From assembly GCA_003194435.1 (NCBI GenBank), contig PQXC01000009.1, forward strand, positions 18,296 to 82,295: 64,000 bases of DNA. Direction: 5' to 3'. This stretch comes from Candidatus Methanophagaceae archaeon. GTDB lineage: Archaea; Halobacteriota; Syntropharchaeia; Alkanophagales; Methanospirareceae. Positions 19,958 through 28,910 of this stretch are shown piece after piece. The translations under genes were made by a program, and so were the position numbers. How positions within the stretch are numbered: position 1 is the first letter of the stretch; each line of letters begins with the position of its first letter. The notes beneath the pieces are model-generated. The model was not told the origin of the DNA. It made no database searches and saw only the letters and a program-made list of their open reading frames with translations.

Positions 19958-22390
19958 ATGAGATTCATAAAGTGGTTCGAAGAGGTTGGACGTAATGATG
20001 TCGCACTGGTTGGTGGTAAAAACGCATCGCTCGGCGAGATGATAAGGAATCTCAGTAGTGAAGGAGTGAATGTGCCTTCAGGATTCGCCATTACTGCTGA
20101 GGCATATAAATACCTGATAAAGGAAGCAGGCATAGAAGATGAGCTCAGGGATATACTCGAGGGTCTGGATACGCATGATATGGAGGACCTGTCCAGGCGT
20201 GGTAGCAAGATAAGGAGTATGATAAGAGATGCCAGATGCCCACCAGACCTGGAGGATGAGATAAGAGCGGCATACCGTGAGATGGAGTCCAGGTATGGTA
20301 AGAACGTGGACGTGGCAGTGAGGAGCAGTGCAACTGCGGAGGACCTGCCGACAGCGAGTTTTGCGGGGCAGCAGGAGACGTATCTGAATGTAAGAGGCGA
20401 GAGAGAATTGATCGAGAAGGTCATGGAGTGCTTTGCCTCTCTATTCACTGACAGAGCGATTTCATATCGTGTAGATAAAGGATTTGACCATTTTAGTGTT
20501 TATCTATCTGTGGGTGTGCAGAAGATGGTTCGTTCTGATCTGGCATGTGCAGGTGTCATGTTCTCAATAGATACCGAATCGGGGTTCAGAGATGCGGTTT
20601 ACATCACAGGTGCTTATGGACTGGGCGAGAATGTGGTGCAGGGCATAGTGAATCCCGACCAGTTCTATGTATTTAAGCCGACATTGAAGAAAGGCTACAG
20701 ACCGCTGGTGGAGAAGAAACTGGGAACGAAGCGTAAGAAGCTGATCTATCGTAAGAATAGAGCAGGAACGAAGCAGAAGCTGGTGAGTCCAGAGGAGCAG
20801 AAGAAGTTCGTATTGAGTGATGATGAGGTTCTCACACTTGCGAGATGGGCTTGTATAATAGAGGAGCATTACGGTATGCCTATGGATATCGAATGGGCAA
20901 AAGACGGACTGACAAAAGAGCTCTTTGTAGTACAGGCGAGACCAGAGACCGTGCATTCGCAGCGTAATGTCGCGCAGCTTGAGACTTATGTACTGGAAGA
21001 GGACAGGAACGCATTGAAGGAGAAGTTGCTGGTGGAGGGCGAAGCAGTGGGGACAAAGATCGGACAGGGAGAGGTGAATGTGATAGAGAATGCGCGAGAT
21101 ATCCACAAATTTGAGCCGGGGCAGATTCTCGTCACCGAGATGACCGATCCTGACTGGGAGCCGATAATGAAGATCGCAGGTGCGATCGTTACAGATAGAG
21201 GTGGCAGGACGTGTCATGCAGCTATTATATCAAGAGAGCTGGGAATACCGTGTGTGATAGGCACAGTTCAGGGTACGAAGGTTTTGAGGAATGTGAAGGA
21301 AGTCACGGTGGATTGCTCAGATGGTGTAGGGCGTGTGTACGAGGGAAGGCTGAAGTATCGGCGGGACAGGGTACCGCTGGACCAGCTACCACGAACACGA
21401 ACCAAGATAATGATGAATATTGGTGTTCCAAGCAATGCATTTGTTCAGGGACAAATTCCAAATGATGGCGTTGGGTTAGCACGTGAGGAGTTCATTATCA
21501 ATTCTTACATCGGGATTCACCCGCTGGCATTGATAGATTATGAGGAATTGAAGGAGAAGGCGAAGGAGGATAGGAAGATAGCGCGGGTGATAAGAGCGAT
21601 AGATGCACGAAGTGCCTCATACGATGACAAGGCGCAGTTCTTCATTGACAATCTGGCGATGGGGATAGGGAAGATAGCAGCGGGATTTTATCCGAACGAT
21701 GTGATTGTGCGATTATCGGATTTTAAGACGAACGAATATGCGAATCTAATAGGGGGTTATTTATACGAGCCTGTGGAGAGCAACCCGATGCTGGGCTGGC
21801 GAGGAGCCTCGAGGTATTATGATGAGCGATTCAAACCCGCATTCGGGCTGGAATGTAAAGCGATAAAGAAGGTGCGGGATGAGATGGGGCTGACGAATGT
21901 GAAAGTGATGGTGCCCTTCTGCCGAACACCGGAAGAGGGGAGGAAGGTGATAGAAGTGATGGAGGAGTTTGGATTGAAGCAGGGTGAGAACGGACTGGAA
22001 GTATACGTGATGTGCGAGATACCCTCAAATGTGATACTGGCAGAGGAATTTGCAGATGTATTCGATGGCTTCAGCATAGGCTCAAATGACCTTACACAAC
22101 TGACTCTGGGGTTGGATCGCGATTCTGACCTCGTAGCGCATATATTCGATGAGCGAAATGAAGCAGTGAAGAGGCTGGTGAAGTATGTCATAGATGTAGC
22201 ACACAGGCATGAGCCAAGGAGGAAGATAGGGATATGTGGACAGGCACCAAGTGACTTCCCGGAATTCGCTGAATTCCTCGTTGAATGCGGGATAGACTCA
22301 ATGTCCCTGAATCCTGATGTGGTGATATCCACACGATTGAATGTAGCGAAGACGGAGAAGCGATTAGAGGAGCAGGGTAAGTTAGGTTAG
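19958..22390 (+). CDS. ppsA: Phosphoenolpyruvate synthase
   Basis: GGKNASLGEMI, VRSSATAEDLPTASFAGQQETYLNV, TDRGGRTCHAAIISRELGIPCVIG, GSNDLTQLTLGLDRDS. Confidence 0.96.
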   Translation: MRFIKWFEEVGRNDVALVGGKNASLGEMIRNLSSEGVNVPSGFAITAEAYKYLIKEAGIEDELRDILEGLDTHDMEDLSRRGSKIRSMIRDARCPPDLEDEIRAAYREMESRYGKNVDVAVRSSATAEDLPTASFAGQQETYLNVRGERELIEKVMECFASLFTDRAISYRVDKGFDHFSVYLSVGVQKMVRSDLACAGVMFSIDTESGFRDAVYITGAYGLGENVVQGIVNPDQFYVFKPTLKKGYRPLVEKKLGTKRKKLIYRKNRAGTKQKLVSPEEQKKFVLSDDEVLTLARWACIIEEHYGMPMDIEWAKDGLTKELFVVQARPETVHSQRNVAQLETYVLEEDRNALKEKLLVEGEAVGTKIGQGEVNVIENARDIHKFEPGQILVTEMTDPDWEPIMKIAGAIVTDRGGRTCHAAIISRELGIPCVIGTVQGTKVLRNVKEVTVDCSDGVGRVYEGRLKYRRDRVPLDQLPRTRTKIMMNIGVPSNAFVQGQIPNDGVGLAREEFIINSYIGIHPLALIDYEELKEKAKEDRKIARVIRAIDARSASYDDKAQFFIDNLAMGIGKIAAGFYPNDVIVRLSDFKTNEYANLIGGYLYEPVESNPMLGWRGASRYYDERFKPAFGLECKAIKKVRDEMGLTNVKVMVPFCRTPEEGRKVIEVMEEFGLKQGENGLEVYVMCEIPSNVILAEEFADVFDGFSIGSNDLTQLTLGLDRDSDLVAHIFDERNEAVKRLVKYVIDVAHRHEPRRKIGICGQAPSDFPEFAEFLVECGIDSMSLNPDVVISTRLNVAKTEKRLEEQGKLG

Positions 22391-22424
22391 GGTTATAGTT
22401 ATAGGTTAGGTAGTTAGATGTGAG

Positions 22425-22991
22425 ATGTATATAAGAATACGGGCTATTGATGTTGTCAGGGTACCACCAGAGCGGTTGGGCGAGGATTTAGTGAGTACAG
22501 TGAAGGAGTTACTGAAGGATAAGCTGGAGGGGCGGATGGATAAGAAGATCGGAATGTTCATTGCCATACTGGATGTTGTGGAGATGAAAGAAGGGCGGAT
22601 AATGATAGGAGATGGAGGTGTGTATTATGAGACGGTCTTTGATGCCATCGTATTCAGACCAGAGCTGCAGGAGATAGTAGAAGGGGAGGTAGTGGAGATA
22701 GTGGATTTCGGCGCTTTCGTTGAGATTGGTCCACTGGATGGGTTATTGCATATCAGTCAGATAACAGATGAATTCATATCCTATGACGAGAAGGGTGCAA
22801 AACTCATCACAAGGGAGACAAACAGGACGCTTGGTGAGGGAGATAAAGTACGTGCGCGAATAGTAGCGGTCTCTCTCAACGAACGTGACCCTGGTGACAG
22901 TAAGATAGGGCTGACGATGAGACAGCCGGGTCTGGGTAAGATAGAATGGATAGAGGAGGAGCGAGAGAAGGAGGCGAAGAGGTTAGAGTAA
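22425..22991 (+). CDS. rpoE: DNA-directed RNA polymerase subunit E' (Rpo7)
   Basis: RIRAIDVVRVPPERLGEDL..., S1 domain GEVVEIVDFGAFVEIGPLDGLLHISQI. Confidence 0.95.
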   Translation: MYIRIRAIDVVRVPPERLGEDLVSTVKELLKDKLEGRMDKKIGMFIAILDVVEMKEGRIMIGDGGVYYETVFDAIVFRPELQEIVEGEVVEIVDFGAFVEIGPLDGLLHISQITDEFISYDEKGAKLITRETNRTLGEGDKVRARIVAVSLNERDPGDSKIGLTMRQPGLGKIEWIEEEREKEAKRLE

Positions 22992-22996
22992 AATAA

Positions 22997-23182
22997 ATGG
23001 AACGAGCATGCAGGGATTGTCACAGGATAATAGAGGAAGGCAAATCGGTCTGTAAATGCGGCTCCAATTCCATCAGTAAAGACTGGAGCGGATATGTGGT
23101 GATTGTGGATGCAGAAAGTTCAGAGATAGCGAAGAAACTGGGTATAAAAAGAGAAGGGCGTTACGCATTGAAGGTAAGATAA
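22997..23182 (+). CDS. spt4: Transcription elongation factor Spt4 / RpoE''
   Basis: ACRDCHRIIEEGKSVCKCGSNSISKDWSGYVVI zinc ribbon, immediately after rpoE'. Confidence 0.93.
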   Translation: MERACRDCHRIIEEGKSVCKCGSNSISKDWSGYVVIVDAESSEIAKKLGIKREGRYALKVR

Positions 23183-23206
23183 TAAAAAACCCTTCTTTCA
23201 AAAAAG

Positions 23207-23956
23207 CTAAACCATTCCGATTTTAGCCTTTATCGCTTCTATCTCATGTTCTATCTTCGCAAACCTATCTTCCATATATGACCTCAAGTCCTCTCGTAAC
23301 GACCTTATCTCCGTAACAATTTCATCTTTACTCTGCTCTATCACTTCAATTGTAGCATCCTGTTTCTCCAGCATCCTTTTCCCTATACTCACCGACTCTT
23401 CGCCAAGCGCTACTGATTTCTCACCTAACTCAACAGACTTCTCGCCCAATGCTACCGACTTCTCACCCAACTCCACTGACCTTTCACCTAACGCTACCGA
23501 TTTTTCACCCAGCTCCACTGACCTTTTACTTAGCGCTACCAATTTCTCGCCTAACGCTACAGACCTCTCACCTAACTCCACTGATCTCTCACCAAGCGCC
23601 ACTGACTTCTCACCAAGTTCCACTGATTTGTATAGCAAAGCTCCAGCGGTATCCAGGCGTTCAAATAGTTCTTCACGCCAGTCACCACGTTTTATCTCAA
23701 AATATTCAAATTCGTGCTTATACGGTTCAAAACTAACCTCAACGCTTTCTACATCTATCGGGAATCTCTTTATTTTTAGTTGCTCAATAAACTGAGCTAT
23801 GTTCTCATCGCTGCCTTCTGCAACGATTTTAACGTCATAGGGCTTTAAATTCTCAACAAAACCACTTATGCTCAACTTCCGCGCTATCTTCGCCACGACA
23901 TCTCTATACCCTACACGCTGAACTTCGCCTTTTACAATCAATATTGCCCTTTTCAT
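23207..23956 (-). CDS. Acylphosphatase domain fused to long heptad-repeat coiled-coil
   Basis: N-term VKGEVQRVGYRDVVAKIARKLSISGFVENL (acylphosphatase); residues ~110-193 are 12 SVxLGE(K/R) heptads. Confidence 0.85.
   Translation of the reverse strand: MKRAILIVKGEVQRVGYRDVVAKIARKLSISGFVENLKPYDVKIVAEGSDENIAQFIEQLKIKRFPIDVESVEVSFEPYKHEFEYFEIKRGDWREELFERLDTAGALLYKSVELGEKSVALGERSVELGERSVALGEKLVALSKRSVELGEKSVALGERSVELGEKSVALGEKSVELGEKSVALGEESVSIGKRMLEKQDATIEVIEQSKDEIVTEIRSLREDLRSYMEDRFAKIEHEIEAIKAKIGMV
23378..23629 (-). repeat. In-gene tandem repeat, 21 bp heptad unit (42 bp VELGE/VALGE dimer)
   Basis: 12 consecutive heptads (K/R)SV(E/A)LGE; repeated cactgac/gatttctcacc blocks visible in DNA. Confidence 0.9.
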
Positions 23957-24079
23957 TGCACTTCTCTCCTCACCCGCTGCCCCGGCATTTTATTCTTTCG
24001 CTGGCATCTCTAAGAGAAAGAGTAAGAATAGTACATATAAATTAAATTGCGGCTCATCCATCTGAGTCACATTTTTCTT

Positions 24080-24150
24080 CACATCATCCCGATTTTCGCT
24101 TTTATCGCTTATATCTCATCTATCTCATCTCATGCTCGATTTTACCAGAC
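24080..24150 (-). pseudogene. Decayed copy of the C-terminus of the acylphosphatase/coiled-coil gene
   Basis: Minus-strand: ...KIEHEM...DEI*AIKAKIGMM* versus intact gene KIEHEIEAIKAKIGMV*; in-frame stop and shift. Confidence 0.7.
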
Positions 24151-24390
24151 TTAACTTCTTAAAGCTCAGCATCAAAGCAGCCATCTCACGCTCTTACCCC
24201 GGAACATCCACTCCCTGCCTCTCAAAAACTATTGCATCCTCTTCGCCTTCCCCTCTTTGGGTAAGTTGTCAGTAATTCCAAATTGGTACTGGTAACTTCC
24301 AAAACAAACACCTCTTCATATAAAAATAAAAGGGGAAAAAAACAAACCCCGCAAACTTTTATTTATTCTCCTCCCTGGTCTTATCTTACT

Positions 24391-26829
24391 TTACTTCCTT
24401 CTCCTCAGTACGAGGTATGCAATTGCGAGCAAGCCTGCAATGGTGAATACCGAAGCACCGAAACCAGGTGTTGGCTTTGGTGTGGGCGTAGGTGTTGCTG
24501 GTGCTGGTGTAGGTGTAGCCGGTGCTGGTGTAGGCGTTTCTGGTGCTGCAGTTGGCGCTGGTGTAGGTGTTACTCCAGTTGGTAGCGGTGTGGGCGCAGG
24601 TGTTGCACCTGTTGCTAATATCTCCACTGTTACTGTATCTGTATTGCCATCGCCATCATCTGCTTCAAGCGTATATGTTCCTGGCACAGCATCCGTAGTG
24701 TCAATCGTAGCTTCGAACACTCCTTCTTCTGGTGTAGGCCATTCTACTTCCGCTATTCCTACAGGTAAGTCCATAGGTCCAGCGAAAGTGGAAATCGTTA
24801 TTAGCGTATCAGGTTCGCGGTTCGTTGTTCCACTTACGTTCAATGGTTCGCCAATTGTCACTGCTTCTACCGGATTAAACTGAACATATGCAGACTCTAC
24901 TTTAAAGGACAAAGGTATGAGCAGATCGTCACTTCCCGCCCTGTCAATAGTACGGTCCTGGATTATTGATAATATCTGTGCTTGATCTTTACCTCTAAGG
25001 TCGCCAAACATTTCGGCTTCGATTTCTCCTGCTCCAACACTTTCCCCCGAAGTTTTTCTTAAATCGCCGTACTCACCATCACGTCCGGGCGAAAGAACCA
25101 GTGCTAACCACATACCGGTATCCAGACCCTCAGTCATTGTTATATCCTCGTCGAATTCATCGTTTTTGTCCACTGACGATGCTATTATCTTAAGTCCGTT
25201 TTCTATACTTGGTTCAGCCGCACCTCTAGCATATCCTTTGGGTCCTATAAGGATTATATCCACATTGTCCACACCGGTTGCTGTACCCTCTATCGTATAG
25301 TCGTCACCTTCAGCAATTACTTTCCTCGGCTGTGTCGCATTGAGTGCACCACTGACTAACCTTATACTCGTCTTACCGTCTTCATCTTTACCCTCATAGG
25401 TCTTTACTTTATCCCAGTTATCCTTCGTCACAAATGGTGGATCAATGAAAACATCAATTGTGTATGAGCCTGTGGTCAACCCTTCTGTCTTCCATTTCAC
25501 CTCGAATTCGTTGTTCTCGTCTACTGCCTTCTTAAATACTATATTCGCATCTTCTATAACTATGTAAACTTTATCACCTGCGCTTATAGCTCCTTTTATC
25601 TCTACTTCTTCGCCGATCACCGCAGTTGATGGTATATCAAAAGTTACCTTTGCCTCTGTTACTTCTACGTCTATATCATCATCGTCCTTACTATCCACTA
25701 TCTCACCGTCTTTTACAAAATCTATTTCTTCGGTAAGTTCCTTGTCTTTCGTCCTAGGCGTATCATACACATGTATTGTATATGTCCTCTCATCTGCATG
25801 TTCTGTACTGATCTTGACGTCCGCGATACCATCACTACCTGTCTTTATCCATGCTGCCAGATTCGGGGCGTCTTTTGAAATCACTTCCTCTCCTGACAGT
25901 TTCTTAACATCGCCCGCCATTTTTATCTCCGGCGGTTCGTCTGGATCCACGCCCGTAACTGTCAGGTAATACCAGGTTGTTGGGTTACCACTGACCTTTA
26001 GAACGATGTCCTCACCTTTACCCACTTCTTCTTCCACTGCCTCTATCGAAAGTTCCTCACTGCGTATCCTGAATTCATACTCCGGTGACGAGACATCCAG
26101 CAGATTACAACTTTCTTTATCTGTCTTTATTATAACCCTGTACTCGCCGGTGTCCATGTCCTCTAAGTCTATTGCATCAGAATATGGTGGAGCTTCGGTA
26201 GTCCAGTTAGGAGTCAAGTCAGTAACAAAGAATGTTGTGGAAATTGCAGGAATATCGCTGAGACTTACACCGTCTATGGATAGAACTTCTGTATCGTCCG
26301 GGTCATAAACTTTGATATCAACTTTCGCGTCTGGAATCTTCTCCCCGCCAAAGTTCGGCTCTATTTTGAATACTATCTCGGAGCTGACTGGAACACTTTT
26401 TCCCACCACCGAATCCTGCTTTTTATTATTTAATATTACATCACCCGTTATCTCTGGTTCGGCAATGTATATGAATTTACCATCATATTTGGCACCGCCA
26501 CCAACGCACTTATATTTACCTTCTGTAACTGACGGAACAGTCCATCCTTTAGGATTTACTGTTATTGGAGACACACCTTCGGTAGCTGTATCTGGGACAC
26601 CTTCAAGCTTGAGGTCAATAAGGGCATCATTTGCATCACCATACACGCCGTTATTATTTGTATCGAACGTCAGATTCTGTTCACCAATGTATACAGTATC
26701 ATTGGCTTTTATCTCGTTAGCTGCTTGTCTTCCCACCGCCACAGGGATTATTGCTGCAAATACTAACGTCAGTGTAATCGCCACTATTGCAAGCCCTGTT
26801 ATCGCTTTTACTCTATTCTTAGTATCCAT
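24391..26829 (-). CDS. Large secreted surface protein with PT-rich linker and PGF-CTERM anchor (S-layer candidate)
   Basis: Signal peptide MDTKNRVKAITGLAIVAITLTLVFAAIIPVAVG; C-term TPAPATPTPTPKPTPGFGASVFTIAGLLAIAYLVLRRRK. Confidence 0.83.
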   Translation of the reverse strand: MDTKNRVKAITGLAIVAITLTLVFAAIIPVAVGRQAANEIKANDTVYIGEQNLTFDTNNNGVYGDANDALIDLKLEGVPDTATEGVSPITVNPKGWTVPSVTEGKYKCVGGGAKYDGKFIYIAEPEITGDVILNNKKQDSVVGKSVPVSSEIVFKIEPNFGGEKIPDAKVDIKVYDPDDTEVLSIDGVSLSDIPAISTTFFVTDLTPNWTTEAPPYSDAIDLEDMDTGEYRVIIKTDKESCNLLDVSSPEYEFRIRSEELSIEAVEEEVGKGEDIVLKVSGNPTTWYYLTVTGVDPDEPPEIKMAGDVKKLSGEEVISKDAPNLAAWIKTGSDGIADVKISTEHADERTYTIHVYDTPRTKDKELTEEIDFVKDGEIVDSKDDDDIDVEVTEAKVTFDIPSTAVIGEEVEIKGAISAGDKVYIVIEDANIVFKKAVDENNEFEVKWKTEGLTTGSYTIDVFIDPPFVTKDNWDKVKTYEGKDEDGKTSIRLVSGALNATQPRKVIAEGDDYTIEGTATGVDNVDIILIGPKGYARGAAEPSIENGLKIIASSVDKNDEFDEDITMTEGLDTGMWLALVLSPGRDGEYGDLRKTSGESVGAGEIEAEMFGDLRGKDQAQILSIIQDRTIDRAGSDDLLIPLSFKVESAYVQFNPVEAVTIGEPLNVSGTTNREPDTLITISTFAGPMDLPVGIAEVEWPTPEEGVFEATIDTTDAVPGTYTLEADDGDGNTDTVTVEILATGATPAPTPLPTGVTPTPAPTAAPETPTPAPATPTPAPATPTPTPKPTPGFGASVFTIAGLLAIAYLVLRRRK

Positions 26830-26839
26830 TTTTGCGTTC

Positions 26840-26850
26840 TCACCTCCTAA
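26840..26850 (-). promoter_or_regulatory. Strong Shine-Dalgarno upstream of the surface-protein gene
   Basis: Minus strand TTAGGAGGTGAGAACGCAAAAATG. Confidence 0.7.
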
Positions 26851-27246
26851 GTTTTTTTATCGAAAAGGGGATATATAAAACTTTGGGTAAACACTCCGCA
26901 CCCCGCTCCGCTGCTCTGACCTTCGCTTTACTTTACTCTTATCTCTTATCTTTTCTCGCTGCATTTCTCTTTTCCCCTTCTTCTTTTATTCTACTCCCCT
27001 CTTCTATCCTATTCTTCACTTGGTATATATAACTTTATGTTTTTCGGTTTTTTTCTTTCTCTTCTGGTACGCATTTCTTTTAGCGCCCGCACCATAGCGC
27101 CCCCATCTTCTGATATAGATGAGCGTTATTAGTATGACATGCTACATGATATATATTAGATATGGAATAGAACAAATGGGTATATAAAACTTTCGATAAA
27201 ACAAACGCGGGGCTTCTAAAAACTACTATGGATAATATATCCATAT

Positions 27247-27855
27247 ATGCCTGTAAGTCTCATCGCCATCACCGGTACGCCGGGAACAGGCAAGACTTCG
27301 GTATGCCGCGCACTTGAGCCTATAAGCGAATATAACATCATCAATTTGGATGCGGTCATCAAGAGCAAAGGGTTCTACACCGGTATAGACGATGATAGGG
27401 GATGCCTTATAGCCGACCTCACCAGATTAAGGGATTACATAAAGAGTGAGGTAGAGAATAGCGAGAAGCAGGTGGTGATTGAAAGTCATCTTGCGCATCT
27501 ACTTCAACCTGATGTAGCCATCGTGCTCCGTACCAATCCTGCGGTACTCGCCTCGCGATTGATGCAAAAAGGCTTCACGATGCGGAAGATAGAGGAGAAT
27601 GTGGAAGCGGAGATGCTGGATGTTATTCTTATAGAAGCAGTGGATTTATGCAAGGTTGTATACGAAGTGGACACCACTACCAGTGCTATATCGGAGACCG
27701 CATCCACAATACGCGAGATTATAGATGCAGAGAGAGGCATAGACGCGAGTCGAAAGAAATCACTACGCCTCAAATTCCGCCCGGGCTCTATAAGCAGGAA
27801 CTGGCTAACATTAACGTACCCGGAGCCTGTCCGCAATCGCTCTTATATCATTTGA
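27247..27855 (+). CDS. AK6/Fap7-type adenylate kinase-like NTPase
   Basis: IAITGTPGTGKTSVCRAL..., NLDAVIKSKGFYTGIDDDRGCLIADL, VIESHLAHLL. Confidence 0.9.
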   Translation: MPVSLIAITGTPGTGKTSVCRALEPISEYNIINLDAVIKSKGFYTGIDDDRGCLIADLTRLRDYIKSEVENSEKQVVIESHLAHLLQPDVAIVLRTNPAVLASRLMQKGFTMRKIEENVEAEMLDVILIEAVDLCKVVYEVDTTTSAISETASTIREIIDAERGIDASRKKSLRLKFRPGSISRNWLTLTYPEPVRNRSYII

Positions 27856-28905
27856 TATCTCTGTCAGTGCTGCTCTTATCTTCAATAACTCACGCGCCGC
27901 TCCTCGCTTATCTTCATCTTCACTGCGCGCAAATCGCCCTGCAATTCTACTTATCGAGCTCGAATTTGCGTCTATCTGCCCTGAAACATCTTCCAGATCC
28001 GATGTCGCCGCTTCTATATCCACCCCCCTGCCGCCACCGCGCGTGGCATATACATACACAGATGCAGCACCGAGTATCAATCCCAGTACCACTGCCAGAA
28101 TGAGATAGAGAGCTAATGGTGGCGGCGCCATCTCGGCTGACAACTCCCTGTAATGCCGCGACAGTAGCATTGCCCAGCCCGGGTGCCCCTCTTCGTATAA
28201 CCGCCTTATATCCTCTTCCAGACCTGTTTTTCCTATATCAGACTCTGCAATTGTCAAATTAGCCTCTATTGAGCGATTCGCAGCCAGTATCTTCTTATTC
28301 GTTGCATAGAACCGCATCACAGGCGACAATTTCTGGATATATGTTATGTTACCACCCTCCATCCTTCCTACGCTTAATCGGACTTCTACCTCCTTCTTAC
28401 TTAGCCCATCGAGGTCATAAGCTTCGAATCCGGGCTCTTTTACCTTCTTCAATGGCTTGGGAACTTCTGCTGAGAGGATAATCGGTGACGGAAATATCCC
28501 TTCATGCGCCTCCTTGCCTTCCCATACAATCCAGTTCCCGGAATGTGATATGTTATCACCGAACTTCCATTCGGGGTCAGACATATCTGTGTAGAGTTCC
28601 AATACGTAATTCTCAAGAATCGGACTCCCGGTCTTACTCACATATATATGGAATTCAAGCCTCTCACCTTCCAGCTGGTTGCTACCTATCACCTCTGTAT
28701 AATTATGCTCTACGCCCGTGTCCAGATTGCGTACGTATGAACGGTCCACATTCAACTTCAGGACCTCCAGAGCCGCAGCACCCGGTACTAAATATAGAAC
28801 TAAAAGTGTCAACAGTATCAGGAATGCACCAGCGGAGATACAGATACGGGGTTTGAGTTTATGTCTTCTCTCCATCTTCTGCTTCATCCTTATCTCCTTC
28901 ATCAT
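27811..28905 (-). CDS. Membrane protein with secreted domain, one C-terminal TM and cytoplasmic coiled-coil; end of tubulin-like operon
   Basis: N-terminal TM ICISAGAFLILLTLLVLYLVPGAAA, second TM PPLALYLILAVVLGLILGAASVYVY then heptad-rich tail. Confidence 0.7.
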   Translation of the reverse strand: MMKEIRMKQKMERRHKLKPRICISAGAFLILLTLLVLYLVPGAAALEVLKLNVDRSYVRNLDTGVEHNYTEVIGSNQLEGERLEFHIYVSKTGSPILENYVLELYTDMSDPEWKFGDNISHSGNWIVWEGKEAHEGIFPSPIILSAEVPKPLKKVKEPGFEAYDLDGLSKKEVEVRLSVGRMEGGNITYIQKLSPVMRFYATNKKILAANRSIEANLTIAESDIGKTGLEEDIRRLYEEGHPGWAMLLSRHYRELSAEMAPPPLALYLILAVVLGLILGAASVYVYATRGGGRGVDIEAATSDLEDVSGQIDANSSSISRIAGRFARSEDEDKRGAARELLKIRAALTEISNDIRAIADRLRVR

Positions 28906-28910
28906 CTATT

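Noticed and set aside
23378-23629. CRISPR-like periodic repeats
   Set aside because: 21/42 bp units without spacers, in frame inside a protein-coding gene.
23449-23736. Plus-strand ORF of repeated LPTSHPTPLTFHLTLP
   Set aside because: Antisense of the heptad repeats in the acylphosphatase fusion gene.
24440-24883. Plus-strand ORF MVNTEAPKPGVGFGVGVGVAGAGVGVAGAG...
   Set aside because: Antisense shadow of the PT-rich linker of the PGF-CTERM protein.
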